Notes: generated by a model from the letters alone, not told the origin. A DNA stretch of 64,000 bases from Anaerotruncus rubiinfantis (GCF_900078395.1 NZ_FKLA01000007.1:119431-183430), one strand, 5' to 3'; numbered from the stretch's first letter, positions 1 through 9,219 are shown. Numbers and translations are program-made.

Positions 1-170
1 GTGGCGCCGATCTGGACGAGTATTTTGCGCAGGCCGATGTCGACCAGCCCGGAATAGGCGATCCCACAGATGAGCACGACGCTGAAAGCGGAAAGGGAAA
101 GGCACAAAAACCAGAGCCATTTATCGGTCTGCCGGATATATGAGGCAATGGAACGAAAGAATTTTTTCAT
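1..170 (-). CDS. RodA/FtsW/SpoVE-family protein, N-terminal fragment
   Basis: Only the first 56 codons lie in the window, and the gene runs off the left edge. The protein begins MKKFFRSIASYIRQTDKWLW and continues into a hydrophobic segment (about residues 20-42). This is the usual opening of clostridial RodA/FtsW/SpoVE proteins, the multi-pass glycosyltransferases that polymerise lipid II at the cell membrane. The ATG at 168-170 follows a modest purine stretch, and a minus-strand promoter lies about 80 bases upstream. The family call rests on this short stretch and could not be tested against the missing catalytic part. Confidence 0.55.
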   Translation of the reverse strand, partial: MKKFFRSIASYIRQTDKWLWFLCLSLSAFSVVLICGIAYSGLVDIGLRKILVQIGA

Positions 171-246
171 ATGCAAATGCTTTCCGGCCTGAAGGAATTT
201 CCCTGAGGCCTTGCGGGAGGACTTTTTTGTCGAATGACCAATCCCT

Positions 247-275
247 ATTATATAGAATCCTCCGGCAAATTACAA
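247..275 (-). promoter_or_regulatory. Promoter for rodA/ftsW-like gene
   Basis: On the minus strand TTGTAA (270-275) and a perfect TATAAT (247-252) are separated by 17 bases, about 80 bases upstream of the 170 start codon. Confidence 0.5.
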
Positions 276-466
276 CCGGCAGCCCCTGAAAAAAGCGGAA
301 AACGGGGATTGGATTATCCGCTCCTGAAGGGCGTCCGCTTCCTTGACAGGAGACGGGACAACGCGGGTGAAAACAGATGGAAAAGCGAAAGCTGCTTGGT
401 TAGGCAAAAATCTGCGCGGGACGAATCTTTTTACGCCGCGCATTTCGACATATATCGCCTGGTTAA

Positions 467-494
467 TTGACATTTTCCATTTTTATGATAAACT
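467..494 (+). promoter_or_regulatory. Promoter for GntR-kinase-binding protein cassette
   Basis: A perfect TTGACA (467-472) is followed after 16 bases by TAAACT (489-494), in an A+T-rich setting. This leaves a leader of about 130 bases before the GntR start at 634. It is the only good plus-strand promoter ahead of the three-gene cassette. Confidence 0.5.
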
Positions 495-633
495 TATTTG
501 GTATAGGTACACAGATCGCTGCGCGCAAAAATATATTCGGACAAAGGATGAAACAGCCATTGCTTTTCTGATGGCTCAGCGGATATTTCTTGTCAGTTCC
601 ATCTAAAGAAATGTCCTATGAGGTAGAGATAAA

Positions 634-2103
634 ATGAAATACGATAAATTTCAATATGACAGAATATTTGAAATTTTAAAGAACAAGATCGAATCCGGCT
701 TGATGCCAAAAGGCACTGCGCTCCCCTCCTATGCCGATCTTTGCAGGGAGTACAAAGTCTCCAATAAAACGATACGCCGTGTGGTAGCAATGCTGATTGA
801 AGCAGGGCTGATTGAGACGAAAGAGCGGCAGCTTTCTGTGGTTATTTTTGATCAGGCAAACCCGGAGAGCAATTCTGCGGATAATTTGGAAAAACCCGAT
901 ATCCCGGTTATGACAGATATCCTAAAAACAGCGGAAATTCTCTGCTATCCGCTCATATGCCATGGGATTTCTCTGTGCGGCAAGAACGATTGGGATATTC
1001 CCGAAAAAATAGTTCGGCAATTGAATCCCAAACAGCCAAAACTCTTTTGGAAAAACTCGAAACGATTCTGGCGGTTTTTTATTGCCAGATGCGAAAATGA
1101 GTTAAGCCTTCATGCGGTTGACGCTCTCGGCTTTTTAGAACTGGAATATAGGGAAAGCAATTTTGGATCGCGTGTCGCATATCAGCGGGCGCTCATCGAT
1201 TTTATAAACAAAAGCAGAATCGCGACTCCTGCAAGCGATGTGATCAGAAATTTCCTTACAGAGATTCACAGGATTACGATCTCACGGCATGATTTTCAAT
1301 GTTACGTTCCCGCCGATTCCCCCTTTCGTATCGGTGTTCAGGGCCTTGATAAATGGATGAAAACAGCGGAAGTGCGTTATTCCAGCATATATCTGGATAT
1401 TCTGGGACTTATTGCTATCGGCTATTATCAGCCTGGAGACAGGCTGCCGTCTCATGCTCAGATGCAGAAACAATACGGCGTCAGTGTGAACACGACTACG
1501 CAGGCTATCCAATGCCTGCAAAAATGGGGAGTTGTGGAAGCAACTCGAGGCAGAGGGATTTTTGTATCTGCCAATATACACGCGTTAAACGAGATCCCTT
1601 TGGACCCGCGGTTAATCGCCAGCCACATCAGAAGGTACTTTGAGTGTTTGGAGCTGCTTTCCCTTACGGTGGAAGGGGTAGCTTACCATGTTGCGAATCA
1701 TGCCTCCCGCGCACAGATGCAGGATTTCATTCGGAATTTGGATGCCGCGAAAAAAAACATGGATTTATATCAGCCAGCGCCGATTATTCTGCTGGAATTT
1801 TTGACAGAGCAGATTCCATATGAAGCGCTGCAATCAATCTATCGGATTATACTCAAGAACTATCGAATTGGCCGAAAGATACCGGGACTGATAAACAGCG
1901 CCAATGCATCTGGAAAACTTGAGATACACCGCAAGTGTGTAGAAGCTGCAAACACACTGCTTGTCGGAGATCAAAGCGCGTTTGCAAAACAAGCCTCGGA
2001 AATGTTCGCGTACACCCATCGGCTTATCATTCAAGAGTGCAAAAGACTGGACTACTGGAAAACAGTTAAGGATATCTATGACGGCTCTCAGCTATGGAAA
2101 TAA
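634..2103 (+). CDS. GntR-type regulator with two winged-helix domains
   Basis: This 489-residue protein carries two GntR-type winged helix-turn-helix domains. The first is at about residues 3-75 (YDRIFEILKNKIESG, ALPSYADLCREYKVS, KTIRRVVAMLIEAGLI). The second is at about 248-316 (YSSIYLDILGLIAIGYYQPG, RLPSHAQMQKQYGVSVNTTT, GIFVSAN). Each is followed by a helical segment with no recognisable ligand-binding domain. GntR proteins normally have one such domain and bind DNA as dimers, so this chain may act as a built-in pseudo-dimer (inference). ATG 634 follows GAGGTAGAGATAAA. The kinase gene begins 74 bases downstream, suggesting co-transcription. Codon use is more A+T-rich than in the housekeeping genes, consistent with acquisition by transfer. 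Confidence 0.8.
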   Translation: MKYDKFQYDRIFEILKNKIESGLMPKGTALPSYADLCREYKVSNKTIRRVVAMLIEAGLIETKERQLSVVIFDQANPESNSADNLEKPDIPVMTDILKTAEILCYPLICHGISLCGKNDWDIPEKIVRQLNPKQPKLFWKNSKRFWRFFIARCENELSLHAVDALGFLELEYRESNFGSRVAYQRALIDFINKSRIATPASDVIRNFLTEIHRITISRHDFQCYVPADSPFRIGVQGLDKWMKTAEVRYSSIYLDILGLIAIGYYQPGDRLPSHAQMQKQYGVSVNTTTQAIQCLQKWGVVEATRGRGIFVSANIHALNEIPLDPRLIASHIRRYFECLELLSLTVEGVAYHVANHASRAQMQDFIRNLDAAKKNMDLYQPAPIILLEFLTEQIPYEALQSIYRIILKNYRIGRKIPGLINSANASGKLEIHRKCVEAANTLLVGDQSAFAKQASEMFAYTHRLIIQECKRLDYWKTVKDIYDGSQLWK

Positions 2104-2177
2104 TTTTTTGGTGAACCCGGAAATATATCTGGTACAAATGTGGCGGGATTCTATGCCGAGGGGGCCGGAGGAACAAA

Positions 2178-4310
2178 ATGAAAAGGGGAATGAACAGCAA
2201 AATCAAGAATGCCGGAGCGGAAGTTCTGCTGCGGCTCAGATGGGTGACCATTCTGCTGGCGGTACTTTTCATTTTTGAAACGTTGTTGTTTACCGCTACA
2301 TATCGTCATTTGAACCAATCCATACAGAACGAGCGTGTCGAATCCATCAGTCAGATGAGCACCCTCATTTCAGAAAAGCTGCTTCTGCTGCGGCAAAATT
2401 ATGAGGACAAGGTGAGGCAGGCGGCCCTGGTCATAGCGAACAACCATGTTCAATCGCTGGAGCAGGGGCGGGAGCTGCTCTTGGGCTTTGAGAACCTATA
2501 CCTGCTGGCTGAGGACGGAACCTGCACCTCCCTTTCAGGAGAAAGAATCGTACCGCCCGAGTCGGAAGAAATCAAGAAGCTGAGAACCTCGGACGAAATC
2601 CGGACGGATTATTGCACCGTACAGACGAAAGGCGACTTTTGGGTCTTTATGGCTCCTCTGCGCAATGCCGCCATAGATAATAAAAAATTAATCGGCGTTT
2701 TAATGCTGGTGGATTCAAACACCTACGCAGAGATCGCAGCAACTGCGCTGTATGAGAATCTGGGAGCTTCCTATGTGGTGAATCAGCAGGGCGTGATTGA
2801 GCTGCGGCCAACCAAGGCAACCGCCAACGATTATTTTGGAGGATACAACCTGCTCCACACCCTGCGGGAAAAGAAGGTGGACGAGCAGCAGATACTTGCG
2901 CTGCAATGGGGGCTGGAAGAGCGGCAGGAAGTCGAAATTATAGCAAATATAGACGAAGAAACATGGCGGATACAAAGTTTCCCGGAAAGTGGGGGCAACA
3001 GCATCGTCATAGTAGTCCCCATTTCGATCACGGCCCGGACAACCTTTGACGCAATGCGCAGTGTGATCATTATGATTGGGCTTACCCTCTCAACCGTGGT
3101 GGCTCTGGCTCTGGTCTGGATTTTCTACTATGTGAAAAAGGGACAGCAAAGCGAGCTGGAGCAGGAAAAAACCAGATTGAAAAGCGATTTTATGAACAAA
3201 GTATCCCACGATATCAGGACACCGCTGACAGCCGTGATCGGATTAAACGATCTGCTGCTGCACAACGCGGATAAACCGGATATTGTGGTGGACTGTGCGC
3301 AAAAGGCGAAACAGTCCGGTGAATATCTTGTCTCCATTATCAATGACGTGTTGGATCTAAGCCGGATCGAAAGCGGAAAGCTGCGGGTTTCGCACACGGC
3401 TTTCGATATGAAGGAGCTGCTGGATACCGTTGTCCAGTTGGAAACTTATCCAGCGGGCGAGAAAGCGCTGAACTTCCGTCTGGTTTGTCCGGGTACATTC
3501 CACCGAGGTTTTTTGGGAGACGCCGTCCGCATCAAGCAGTGTCTCATCAATTTAATTTCCAATGCCATTAAATTTACGCCCGAGCAGGGAACCGTGACGC
3601 TTACATACCGGGAAGTACAGGAAAACGGGAATTACACCAGGGCCCGCTTTATCGTCGAGGACACCGGGATCGGCATGAGTGAAGCGTTTATGCGGCAGAT
3701 GTTCCATCCCTTTGAGCAGGAAGAATCCTCTCTGATCTCCGCCAATGTGGGCAGCGGCTTGGGTTTGGCGATTGTGCACAGCCTTGTGACACTGATGAAC
3801 GGCACAATCCAGGCGGAGAGTAAATTGAATCAGGGGAGCAGATTTATCATAGAGCTTCCCCTGGAGAAAACCGTGCTGAGCGAAACCGGCCCGGAAGATG
3901 GGCGCAACGGGGAGCTGCCCGCATATTTGCATGGCAAGAGAATCCTGTTGGCAGAGGATAACGAAATCAACCGTGAAATTGTCACAGCGCTTTTGACCGA
4001 GCTTGGCTTTGTGATCGACGGGGTGGAAAACGGCGCGGAAGCTGTGGAACGGTTTAAAAACTCCACCATGGGATATTATTCCATCATTTTGATGGATATC
4101 CAAATGCCGGTGATGAATGGCCTGGAAGCCGCTGCCGCAATTCGCGGATCGGCCCATATGGACGGACAGAGCATTCCCATTATCGCCCTGTCCGCAAACG
4201 CCTTTGAGGAGGATGTGGAGAAATCTCTCGCCTGTGGAATGCAGGCTCATATCAGTAAGCCGATAGAAATTGAGGTTATCAAGAAGTTATTTATCCGATA
4301 CATACATTAA
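2178..4310 (+). CDS. Hybrid sensor histidine kinase with receiver domain
   Basis: This is a 710-residue membrane sensor. TM1 spans about 21-41, an extracytoplasmic sensing region of about 250 residues (probably Cache-like) follows, and TM2 spans about 294-317. The kinase core has SHDIRTPL with His344, an N-box (LINLISNAIKFTP, about 458), DTGIGM (about 494) and GSGLGLAI (about 525). The C-terminal receiver domain has the AEDNEINRE acidic pair (about 590), the acceptor Asp640 in MDIQMP, and Lys in SKP (about 693). No HPt domain or separate response regulator is encoded nearby, so the output is unknown. The start follows GGAGGAACAAA. The lipoprotein gene begins 14 bases after the stop. The tandem arrangement suggests that the lipoprotein presents a ligand to the sensor (inference). 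Confidence 0.9.
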   Translation: MKRGMNSKIKNAGAEVLLRLRWVTILLAVLFIFETLLFTATYRHLNQSIQNERVESISQMSTLISEKLLLLRQNYEDKVRQAALVIANNHVQSLEQGRELLLGFENLYLLAEDGTCTSLSGERIVPPESEEIKKLRTSDEIRTDYCTVQTKGDFWVFMAPLRNAAIDNKKLIGVLMLVDSNTYAEIAATALYENLGASYVVNQQGVIELRPTKATANDYFGGYNLLHTLREKKVDEQQILALQWGLEERQEVEIIANIDEETWRIQSFPESGGNSIVIVVPISITARTTFDAMRSVIIMIGLTLSTVVALALVWIFYYVKKGQQSELEQEKTRLKSDFMNKVSHDIRTPLTAVIGLNDLLLHNADKPDIVVDCAQKAKQSGEYLVSIINDVLDLSRIESGKLRVSHTAFDMKELLDTVVQLETYPAGEKALNFRLVCPGTFHRGFLGDAVRIKQCLINLISNAIKFTPEQGTVTLTYREVQENGNYTRARFIVEDTGIGMSEAFMRQMFHPFEQEESSLISANVGSGLGLAIVHSLVTLMNGTIQAESKLNQGSRFIIELPLEKTVLSETGPEDGRNGELPAYLHGKRILLAEDNEINREIVTALLTELGFVIDGVENGAEAVERFKNSTMGYYSIILMDIQMPVMNGLEAAAAIRGSAHMDGQSIPIIALSANAFEEDVEKSLACGMQAHISKPIEIEVIKKLFIRYIH

Positions 4311-4324
4311 AGAGGAATTGACAT

Positions 4325-6196
4325 ATGAAAACGCTGCGTTTTTTCAGTCTGTTATTGGCGGGCGCCATGCTGCTGGGGTTGGCGGGCTGCGCCAACACGC
4401 CGCACAAATCGGAGATAGAGTCGCGTTTCTGCGCGGACAATGAGATTTTGACCTATGAGCCGGTGGATTTTGAGAAAACCATCGTCACCATCGGCCTATA
4501 TGCCCCTTGCAGTCTAGGACCGATAGAGCTTGCCATTGAGGCTGAATTCCCCGGCGTTGACGTCGTTGCGCTGAATCAGCCCAGCATTCCCGACATTCAG
4601 ACGTACGCAAAACATCCCCGCGTTCAAAAGGACTTAACGGATATTATCATTACAGGGTTTGTAAAAGACGCGGCGGTAAGCGGCGAGATTTTTTACGATC
4701 TGTCTGCGGAGGATTTTACCTCCCGGTATAATCAATCCGTTCTGAACGATTTAAGCTCCGACGGGAGGCTCTATCAGCTCCCGATCAATAACTCGGTGCA
4801 GGGCATCTTTTACAACAAAAGCCTGTTCGAGGCGCACGGCTGGGAAATCCCGCAGACAATCGATGAATTTTACGCCCTGTGCGATGAAATTTCCGCGCAG
4901 GGAATCCGTCCCTTTGTCCCCTGCTTTAAGTACTCCATGGATGGGGTCGGGCTGGGATTTAGCAATCGCGCCGTCTTTTCCACCATGGAAAAGCGGGAGC
5001 AGTATGACCTGTTCTGCAATGGTCAAGCCTCTTGCAAAGGCTTGCTGGAACCGTATTTTGCAGTGCACAAAACGCTCTATGACCGCGGCATCGTGGTGGA
5101 GGACGACTTCTCCTCCAGCCTGACACAAAACCGACGCGCCCTCTACGCGGGTGAGATCGCCATGCTGCCGGAACAGTTGACGATGTTTTCCCTGTACGAG
5201 GACGAACAGCCGGCGTGTGAGATCGACTTTTTCGGCTACCCATCCGATATTCCCGGGGAGCGGTGGATGCAGATGTCGCCGGGGCGCAGTATGGCGTTGT
5301 CGAAATTATCCATGGAGGATCCTGATAAAAAGCAGATCCTGCTGGACATCTTTGCGTTCCTCAGCACCAATGAGGGACAGGAAGCCTTGCTGGAAGTCTT
5401 TTCGGGTCTGAGCAGCGTGAAATCCGCCCAGGCAAACTTGAGAGAAGAATTTTGGGACATACAAAACTGTATTGAAAACGGGCGGATCTTTTTTGCGGAC
5501 AAAATTGGAAACGATCTTCATAACCAAACGATGAAGGCATACTTGGAAGGCAAGCTGACCCTGGAGCAGGTCATTGCTGAAACGGATGCTCTGATTAAAA
5601 ATATTTCAGCCGCCCAGAAGCCGGAGGGGTCCATCGGAACCGCCACCGAGGACTTTACCATCCTGGAGACCAGCAGCTTTATTGCCGACGCCATGCGCAA
5701 CGCAACCGGGGCGGAGATCGCCCTCATCCCCCACTGTGTTTACTACAAAGGAAATTTTGCGAAATTCTATGAGAGCGACGTGACCATGCTGTACCGCTTT
5801 TATCTGCGGGGGCTGGGCGCCGAGGACTATCTGACCACCTATGAAATCACCGGGGAAAACCTGAAGGCGCTTATGGAACATCCCATCATCAACGGCGAAG
5901 AAATAAACGCCATGTATGCATTTTCCGGCCTCGCGATGGAATACGCCCCCTGGCGTGATCAAAACGAAAACGTCATAAAACTGACTTTGGCGGACGGCAG
6001 TGAAATTGAAGATACGAAGCGCTACACCGTCGCCGCCTGGGCGACCTCCATTGATGAATCCTATATCGCTTCTGCTCTAGCTGTCCACAGCGAGCTTGGC
6101 AAAAACATTGATCTGGTCACTTCCGCCGTCAAACAGGAAGAAACCATCTCTCCTGCGAAGGATGGCCGGCTTACCCTGGTGTGGGATCGTGATTAG
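4325..6196 (+). CDS. Solute-binding lipoprotein fused to 5'-nucleotidase C-domain
   Basis: This 623-residue protein has a lipoprotein signal peptide with Cys22 (LLGLAGC). A family-1 solute-binding domain follows (about 45-430; YQLPINNSVQGIFYNKSLFE, LSTNEGQEALLEVFSG). A domain resembling the 5'-nucleotidase C-terminal domain fills about 440-620 (FIADAMRNATGAEIALIP, YEITGENLKALMEHPI, LADGSEIEDTKRYTVAAW). The catalytic metallophosphatase half of 5'-nucleotidases is absent. No permease or ATPase gene is next to it. It most likely binds an extracellular ligand, perhaps nucleoside- or sugar-like, for the adjacent kinase rather than for transport (inference). ATG 4325 follows AGAGGAATTGACAT, 14 bases after the kinase stop. 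Confidence 0.8.
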   Translation: MKTLRFFSLLLAGAMLLGLAGCANTPHKSEIESRFCADNEILTYEPVDFEKTIVTIGLYAPCSLGPIELAIEAEFPGVDVVALNQPSIPDIQTYAKHPRVQKDLTDIIITGFVKDAAVSGEIFYDLSAEDFTSRYNQSVLNDLSSDGRLYQLPINNSVQGIFYNKSLFEAHGWEIPQTIDEFYALCDEISAQGIRPFVPCFKYSMDGVGLGFSNRAVFSTMEKREQYDLFCNGQASCKGLLEPYFAVHKTLYDRGIVVEDDFSSSLTQNRRALYAGEIAMLPEQLTMFSLYEDEQPACEIDFFGYPSDIPGERWMQMSPGRSMALSKLSMEDPDKKQILLDIFAFLSTNEGQEALLEVFSGLSSVKSAQANLREEFWDIQNCIENGRIFFADKIGNDLHNQTMKAYLEGKLTLEQVIAETDALIKNISAAQKPEGSIGTATEDFTILETSSFIADAMRNATGAEIALIPHCVYYKGNFAKFYESDVTMLYRFYLRGLGAEDYLTTYEITGENLKALMEHPIINGEEINAMYAFSGLAMEYAPWRDQNENVIKLTLADGSEIEDTKRYTVAAWATSIDESYIASALAVHSELGKNIDLVTSAVKQEETISPAKDGRLTLVWDRD

Positions 6197-6516
6197 ACGG
6201 TTTTAAAGCCCGTCCGGGTTTCGGGAGTCGTGTTCCCTTACTGTCCTGCTGGGACGGATTCACCCCATCGGCAGACTGTTTGAAAAGCATGTCCAGGGCA
6301 TCAATCGCGCCACAGCAATCGGTATCGGCCCAATCAGGTTCATCCATAAATGCGTCACCATCAATTTCTCCGCCAAACTGGCTTCAAGGCAGAAAAGAAG
6401 AGCGTATTACCACCAATCCCATGATTTGTGGTAATACGCTCTATTGTTTTATCCGCTTAGACAAGCGGTGATTTTATGCAGCGGTGTGCCTGAATTCCCT
6501 CAACTTTTACACAGGA
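6197..6516. other. Intergenic region between convergent genes
   Basis: This 320-base stretch contains a strong inverted repeat at 6399-6442. On the minus strand, from about 6385 down to 6200, lies an open frame without a start (FGGEIDGDAFMDEPDWADTD and onward). It has protein-like composition but no ribosome binding site. It may be a decayed gene remnant, or it may be chance. Confidence 0.4.
6399..6450. terminator. Bidirectional terminator
   Basis: There is a perfect 15-base-pair stem (6399-6413 with 6428-6442) and a 14-base loop. It is followed by ATTGTTTT on the plus strand and by a T-rich TTCTTTTC on the minus strand. It sits between the convergent binding-protein and ppdK genes and can serve both. 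Confidence 0.7.
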
Positions 6517-9159
6517 TTAATTCTCACTGGCCGCCTTTTGCTTGATGGCAGCCTGCGCCGCGGCGAGCCTTGCGATCGGCACGCGGAAAGGCGAGCAGGA
6601 AACGTAGTTGAGGCCGAGTTTGCAGCAGAATTCGACCGAGCTCGGGTCGCCGCCGTGTTCGCCGCAGATACCCAGCTTGATGTCCGGGCGGGTCTGACGG
6701 CCGAGCTTGCAGGCGCGTTTGATCAGCTTGCCAACGCCAGCCTGGTCGAGACGGGCAAACGGGTCGGACTCGTAGATCTTCTTGTCATAGTAGCTGTCGA
6801 GGAAGGAGCCCGCGTCGTCGCGTGAGAAACCGAAGGTCATCTGGGTCAGGTCGTTGGTGCCGAAGGAGAAGAATTCGGCTTCGGTCGCGATCTCGTCGGC
6901 GGTGAGCGCCGCGCGCGGGATTTCGATCATGGTGCCGACCTTGTAGGAAAGCTTGACGCCCGATTTTTCAATGATTTCGTCGGCGGTCTTGGTCACGATG
7001 CCTTTGACATAGGCAAGCTCCTTGACCTCTCCGACCAGCGGAATCATGATTTCGGGAATGAGCTTCCAGTCGGGATGTTTCTTCTGGACGTTGAGGGCGG
7101 CCTCAATGACTGCCTGGGTCTGCATCTCGGCGATCTCCGGATAGGAGACGGCCAGACGGCAGCCGCGGTGGCCCATCATGGGGTTAAACTCATGCAGCGA
7201 GGAGATGGTGTTTTTGAGCTCCTCCACCGGGATGTTCATCTCGCCGGCCAGCGCCTGGATATCCTCCTCGGCGGTCGGCAGAAATTCATGCAGCGGCGGG
7301 TCGAGGAAACGGATGGTGACCGGCAGGCCTTTCATCGCCTCGTAGATCCCTTCGAAATCGCCCCGCTGGTACGGCAGCAGTTTGGCAAGCGCCGTGCGGC
7401 GCTGCGCCTCGGTTTTCGAAACGATCATCTCGCGCATGGCCTTGATGCGTTCGCCTTCAAAGAACATGTGCTCGGTGCGGCAGAGCCCGATGCCCTCGGC
7501 GCCGAAGGAGAGCGCCTGCGCGGCGTCGCGCGGGGTATCGGCGTTGGTGCGCACCTGCATGGTGCGGTACTGGTCCGCCCAGCTCATCAGACGCCCAAAA
7601 TCGCCGGAGATGTCCGCCTCGACGGTCGGGATGGCTTCACCGTAGATATTGCCGGTCGAACCGTCCAGCGAGATATAATCGCCCTCGTGATAGGTTTTGT
7701 CGCCAAGGGTGAACTGTTTATTTTCCTCGTCCATGATGATGTCGCCGCAGCCGGAGACGCAGCAGGTGCCCATGCCGCGCGCAACCACCGCCGCATGGGA
7801 GGTCATGCCGCCGCGGACGGTCAGGATGCCCTGCGAGTAGTTCATGCCCTCGATGTCCTCCGGAGAGGTTTCCAGGCGGACCAAGATGACCTTCTCACCG
7901 CGCTTGGCCCACTCGGTGGCGTCCTCGGCGGTAAAGACCACGCGGCCGCAGGCGGCGCCCGGGGAAGCGGGCAGCGCGGAGCCGATCGGCTTCGCGGCTT
8001 TGAGGGCTTTGGCGTCGAACTGCGGATGCAGCAGCGCGTCAAGCTGTTTCGGGTCGATCATGCAGACGGCTTCCTTCTCGGTGATCATTGCCTCGTCGAC
8101 CAGATCGCAGGCGATCTTAAGCGCGGCTGCGGCGGTGCGTTTGCCGTTACGGGTCTGCAGCATGAAGAGCTTGCGGTCTTCGATGGTGAATTCCATGTCC
8201 TGCATATCGCGGTAATGCTTCTCGAGACGGCCGCAGATTTCAACAAACTGGTTGTAGGCTTCCGGCATGATCTCCTTGAGCTGGTCGATCGTCTGCGGGG
8301 TGCGCACGCCGGCGACGACATCCTCGCCCTGCGCGTTCATGAGGAACTCGCCGAAGAGTTTCTTTTCGCCGGTGGCCGGGTTGCGGGTGAAGGCCACGCC
8401 GGTGCCGGAATTGTCGCCGGTGTTGCCGAAGACCATCATCTGGACATTGACCGCGGTGCCCCAGGAGGAGGGGATGTCGTTCATGCGGCGGTAATAGATG
8501 GCGCGGGGGTTATCCCAGGAGCGGAAGACCGCCATGATGGCGCCCATGAGCTGCTCTTTGGGGTCGGACGGGAAATCCACGCCTTTTTTGGCCTTATATT
8601 CGGCCTTGAACTGGCGGACCAGCTCCTTGAGGTCGTCGGTGGTAAGCTCGGTGTCGAGCTTGACGCCCTTTTTCGTTTTCATCTCGTCGATGAGCTTTTC
8701 AAAGTACGCCTTGCCGACCTCCATGACCACGTCGGAATACATCTGGATGAACCGGCGGTACGAGTCGTAAGCGAAACGGGGGTTCTGGGTCTTTTTGGCG
8801 ACGACTTCGACGACTTCGTCGTTGAGGCCCAGATTGAGGATGGTATCCATCATGCCGGGCATCGAAGCGCGCGCGCCGGAACGGACCGAGACGAGCAGCG
8901 GATTTTCCATGTCGCCAAATTTTTTGCCGGCAATCTTTTCGAGCTTTCCAAGGCACTCGTAGATCTCGGCCTGAATGGCGTCGTTGATTTTCTTGCCGTC
9001 CTCATAGTACTGGGTGCAAGCTTCGGTCGTAACGGTGAAGCCCTGCGGGACAGGCATTCCAAGACCTGTCATTTCTGCAAGGTTCGCACCTTTCCCGCCG
9101 AGAAGCTCACGCATTTTGCCGTTGCCTTCGGAGAACATGTAGACGAATTTTTTTCCCAC
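6517..9159 (-). CDS. ppdK: Pyruvate, phosphate dikinase
   Basis: This 880-residue enzyme interconverts pyruvate, ATP and phosphate with PEP, AMP and diphosphate in the cytoplasm. In anaerobes it links glycolysis and gluconeogenesis. The N-terminal nucleotide-binding domain (GGKGANLAEMTGLGMPVP, SVRSGARASMPGMMDT) is followed by the swivelling phosphohistidine domain (GGMTSHAAVVARG) and a C-terminal PEP/pyruvate barrel (GLCRTEHMFF, GICGEHGGDP). The start is the GTG at 9157-9159, placed after GGAGGTAGGTTTAAA. The ATG 39 bases upstream has no ribosome binding site. With the GTG start the catalytic His is residue 455, the same number as in the Clostridium symbiosum enzyme. The gene is monocistronic, with an extended -10 promoter upstream and a terminator downstream. 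Confidence 0.97.
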   Translation of the reverse strand: MGKKFVYMFSEGNGKMRELLGGKGANLAEMTGLGMPVPQGFTVTTEACTQYYEDGKKINDAIQAEIYECLGKLEKIAGKKFGDMENPLLVSVRSGARASMPGMMDTILNLGLNDEVVEVVAKKTQNPRFAYDSYRRFIQMYSDVVMEVGKAYFEKLIDEMKTKKGVKLDTELTTDDLKELVRQFKAEYKAKKGVDFPSDPKEQLMGAIMAVFRSWDNPRAIYYRRMNDIPSSWGTAVNVQMMVFGNTGDNSGTGVAFTRNPATGEKKLFGEFLMNAQGEDVVAGVRTPQTIDQLKEIMPEAYNQFVEICGRLEKHYRDMQDMEFTIEDRKLFMLQTRNGKRTAAAALKIACDLVDEAMITEKEAVCMIDPKQLDALLHPQFDAKALKAAKPIGSALPASPGAACGRVVFTAEDATEWAKRGEKVILVRLETSPEDIEGMNYSQGILTVRGGMTSHAAVVARGMGTCCVSGCGDIIMDEENKQFTLGDKTYHEGDYISLDGSTGNIYGEAIPTVEADISGDFGRLMSWADQYRTMQVRTNADTPRDAAQALSFGAEGIGLCRTEHMFFEGERIKAMREMIVSKTEAQRRTALAKLLPYQRGDFEGIYEAMKGLPVTIRFLDPPLHEFLPTAEEDIQALAGEMNIPVEELKNTISSLHEFNPMMGHRGCRLAVSYPEIAEMQTQAVIEAALNVQKKHPDWKLIPEIMIPLVGEVKELAYVKGIVTKTADEIIEKSGVKLSYKVGTMIEIPRAALTADEIATEAEFFSFGTNDLTQMTFGFSRDDAGSFLDSYYDKKIYESDPFARLDQAGVGKLIKRACKLGRQTRPDIKLGICGEHGGDPSSVEFCCKLGLNYVSCSPFRVPIARLAAAQAAIKQKAASEN

Positions 9160-9219
9160 TTTAAACCTACCTCCAAATAATTTTTTGGCCTTTACCATTT
9201 TTTTCTCGGATCAACCTGT

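Larger units (their letters stand above)
171..633. other. Divergent intergenic region, no convincing gene
   Basis: This 463-base region separates the leftward rodA/ftsW-like gene from the rightward GntR gene. It holds a promoter for each. Two short open frames (234-470 and 343-606, plus strand) overlap each other, have no ribosome binding site and resemble nothing, so they are not called. The stretch from about 400 to 630 is A+T-rich compared with the rest of the window. Confidence 0.6.

Noticed and set aside
234..606. Two overlapping short plus-strand frames before the GntR gene
   Set aside because: They have no ribosome binding site, overlap each other, and span the promoter region.
7075..9180. 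Long plus-strand open frame opposite ppdK
   Set aside because: It is an antisense shadow produced by G+C-rich third codon positions, with no ribosome binding site or recognisable domain.
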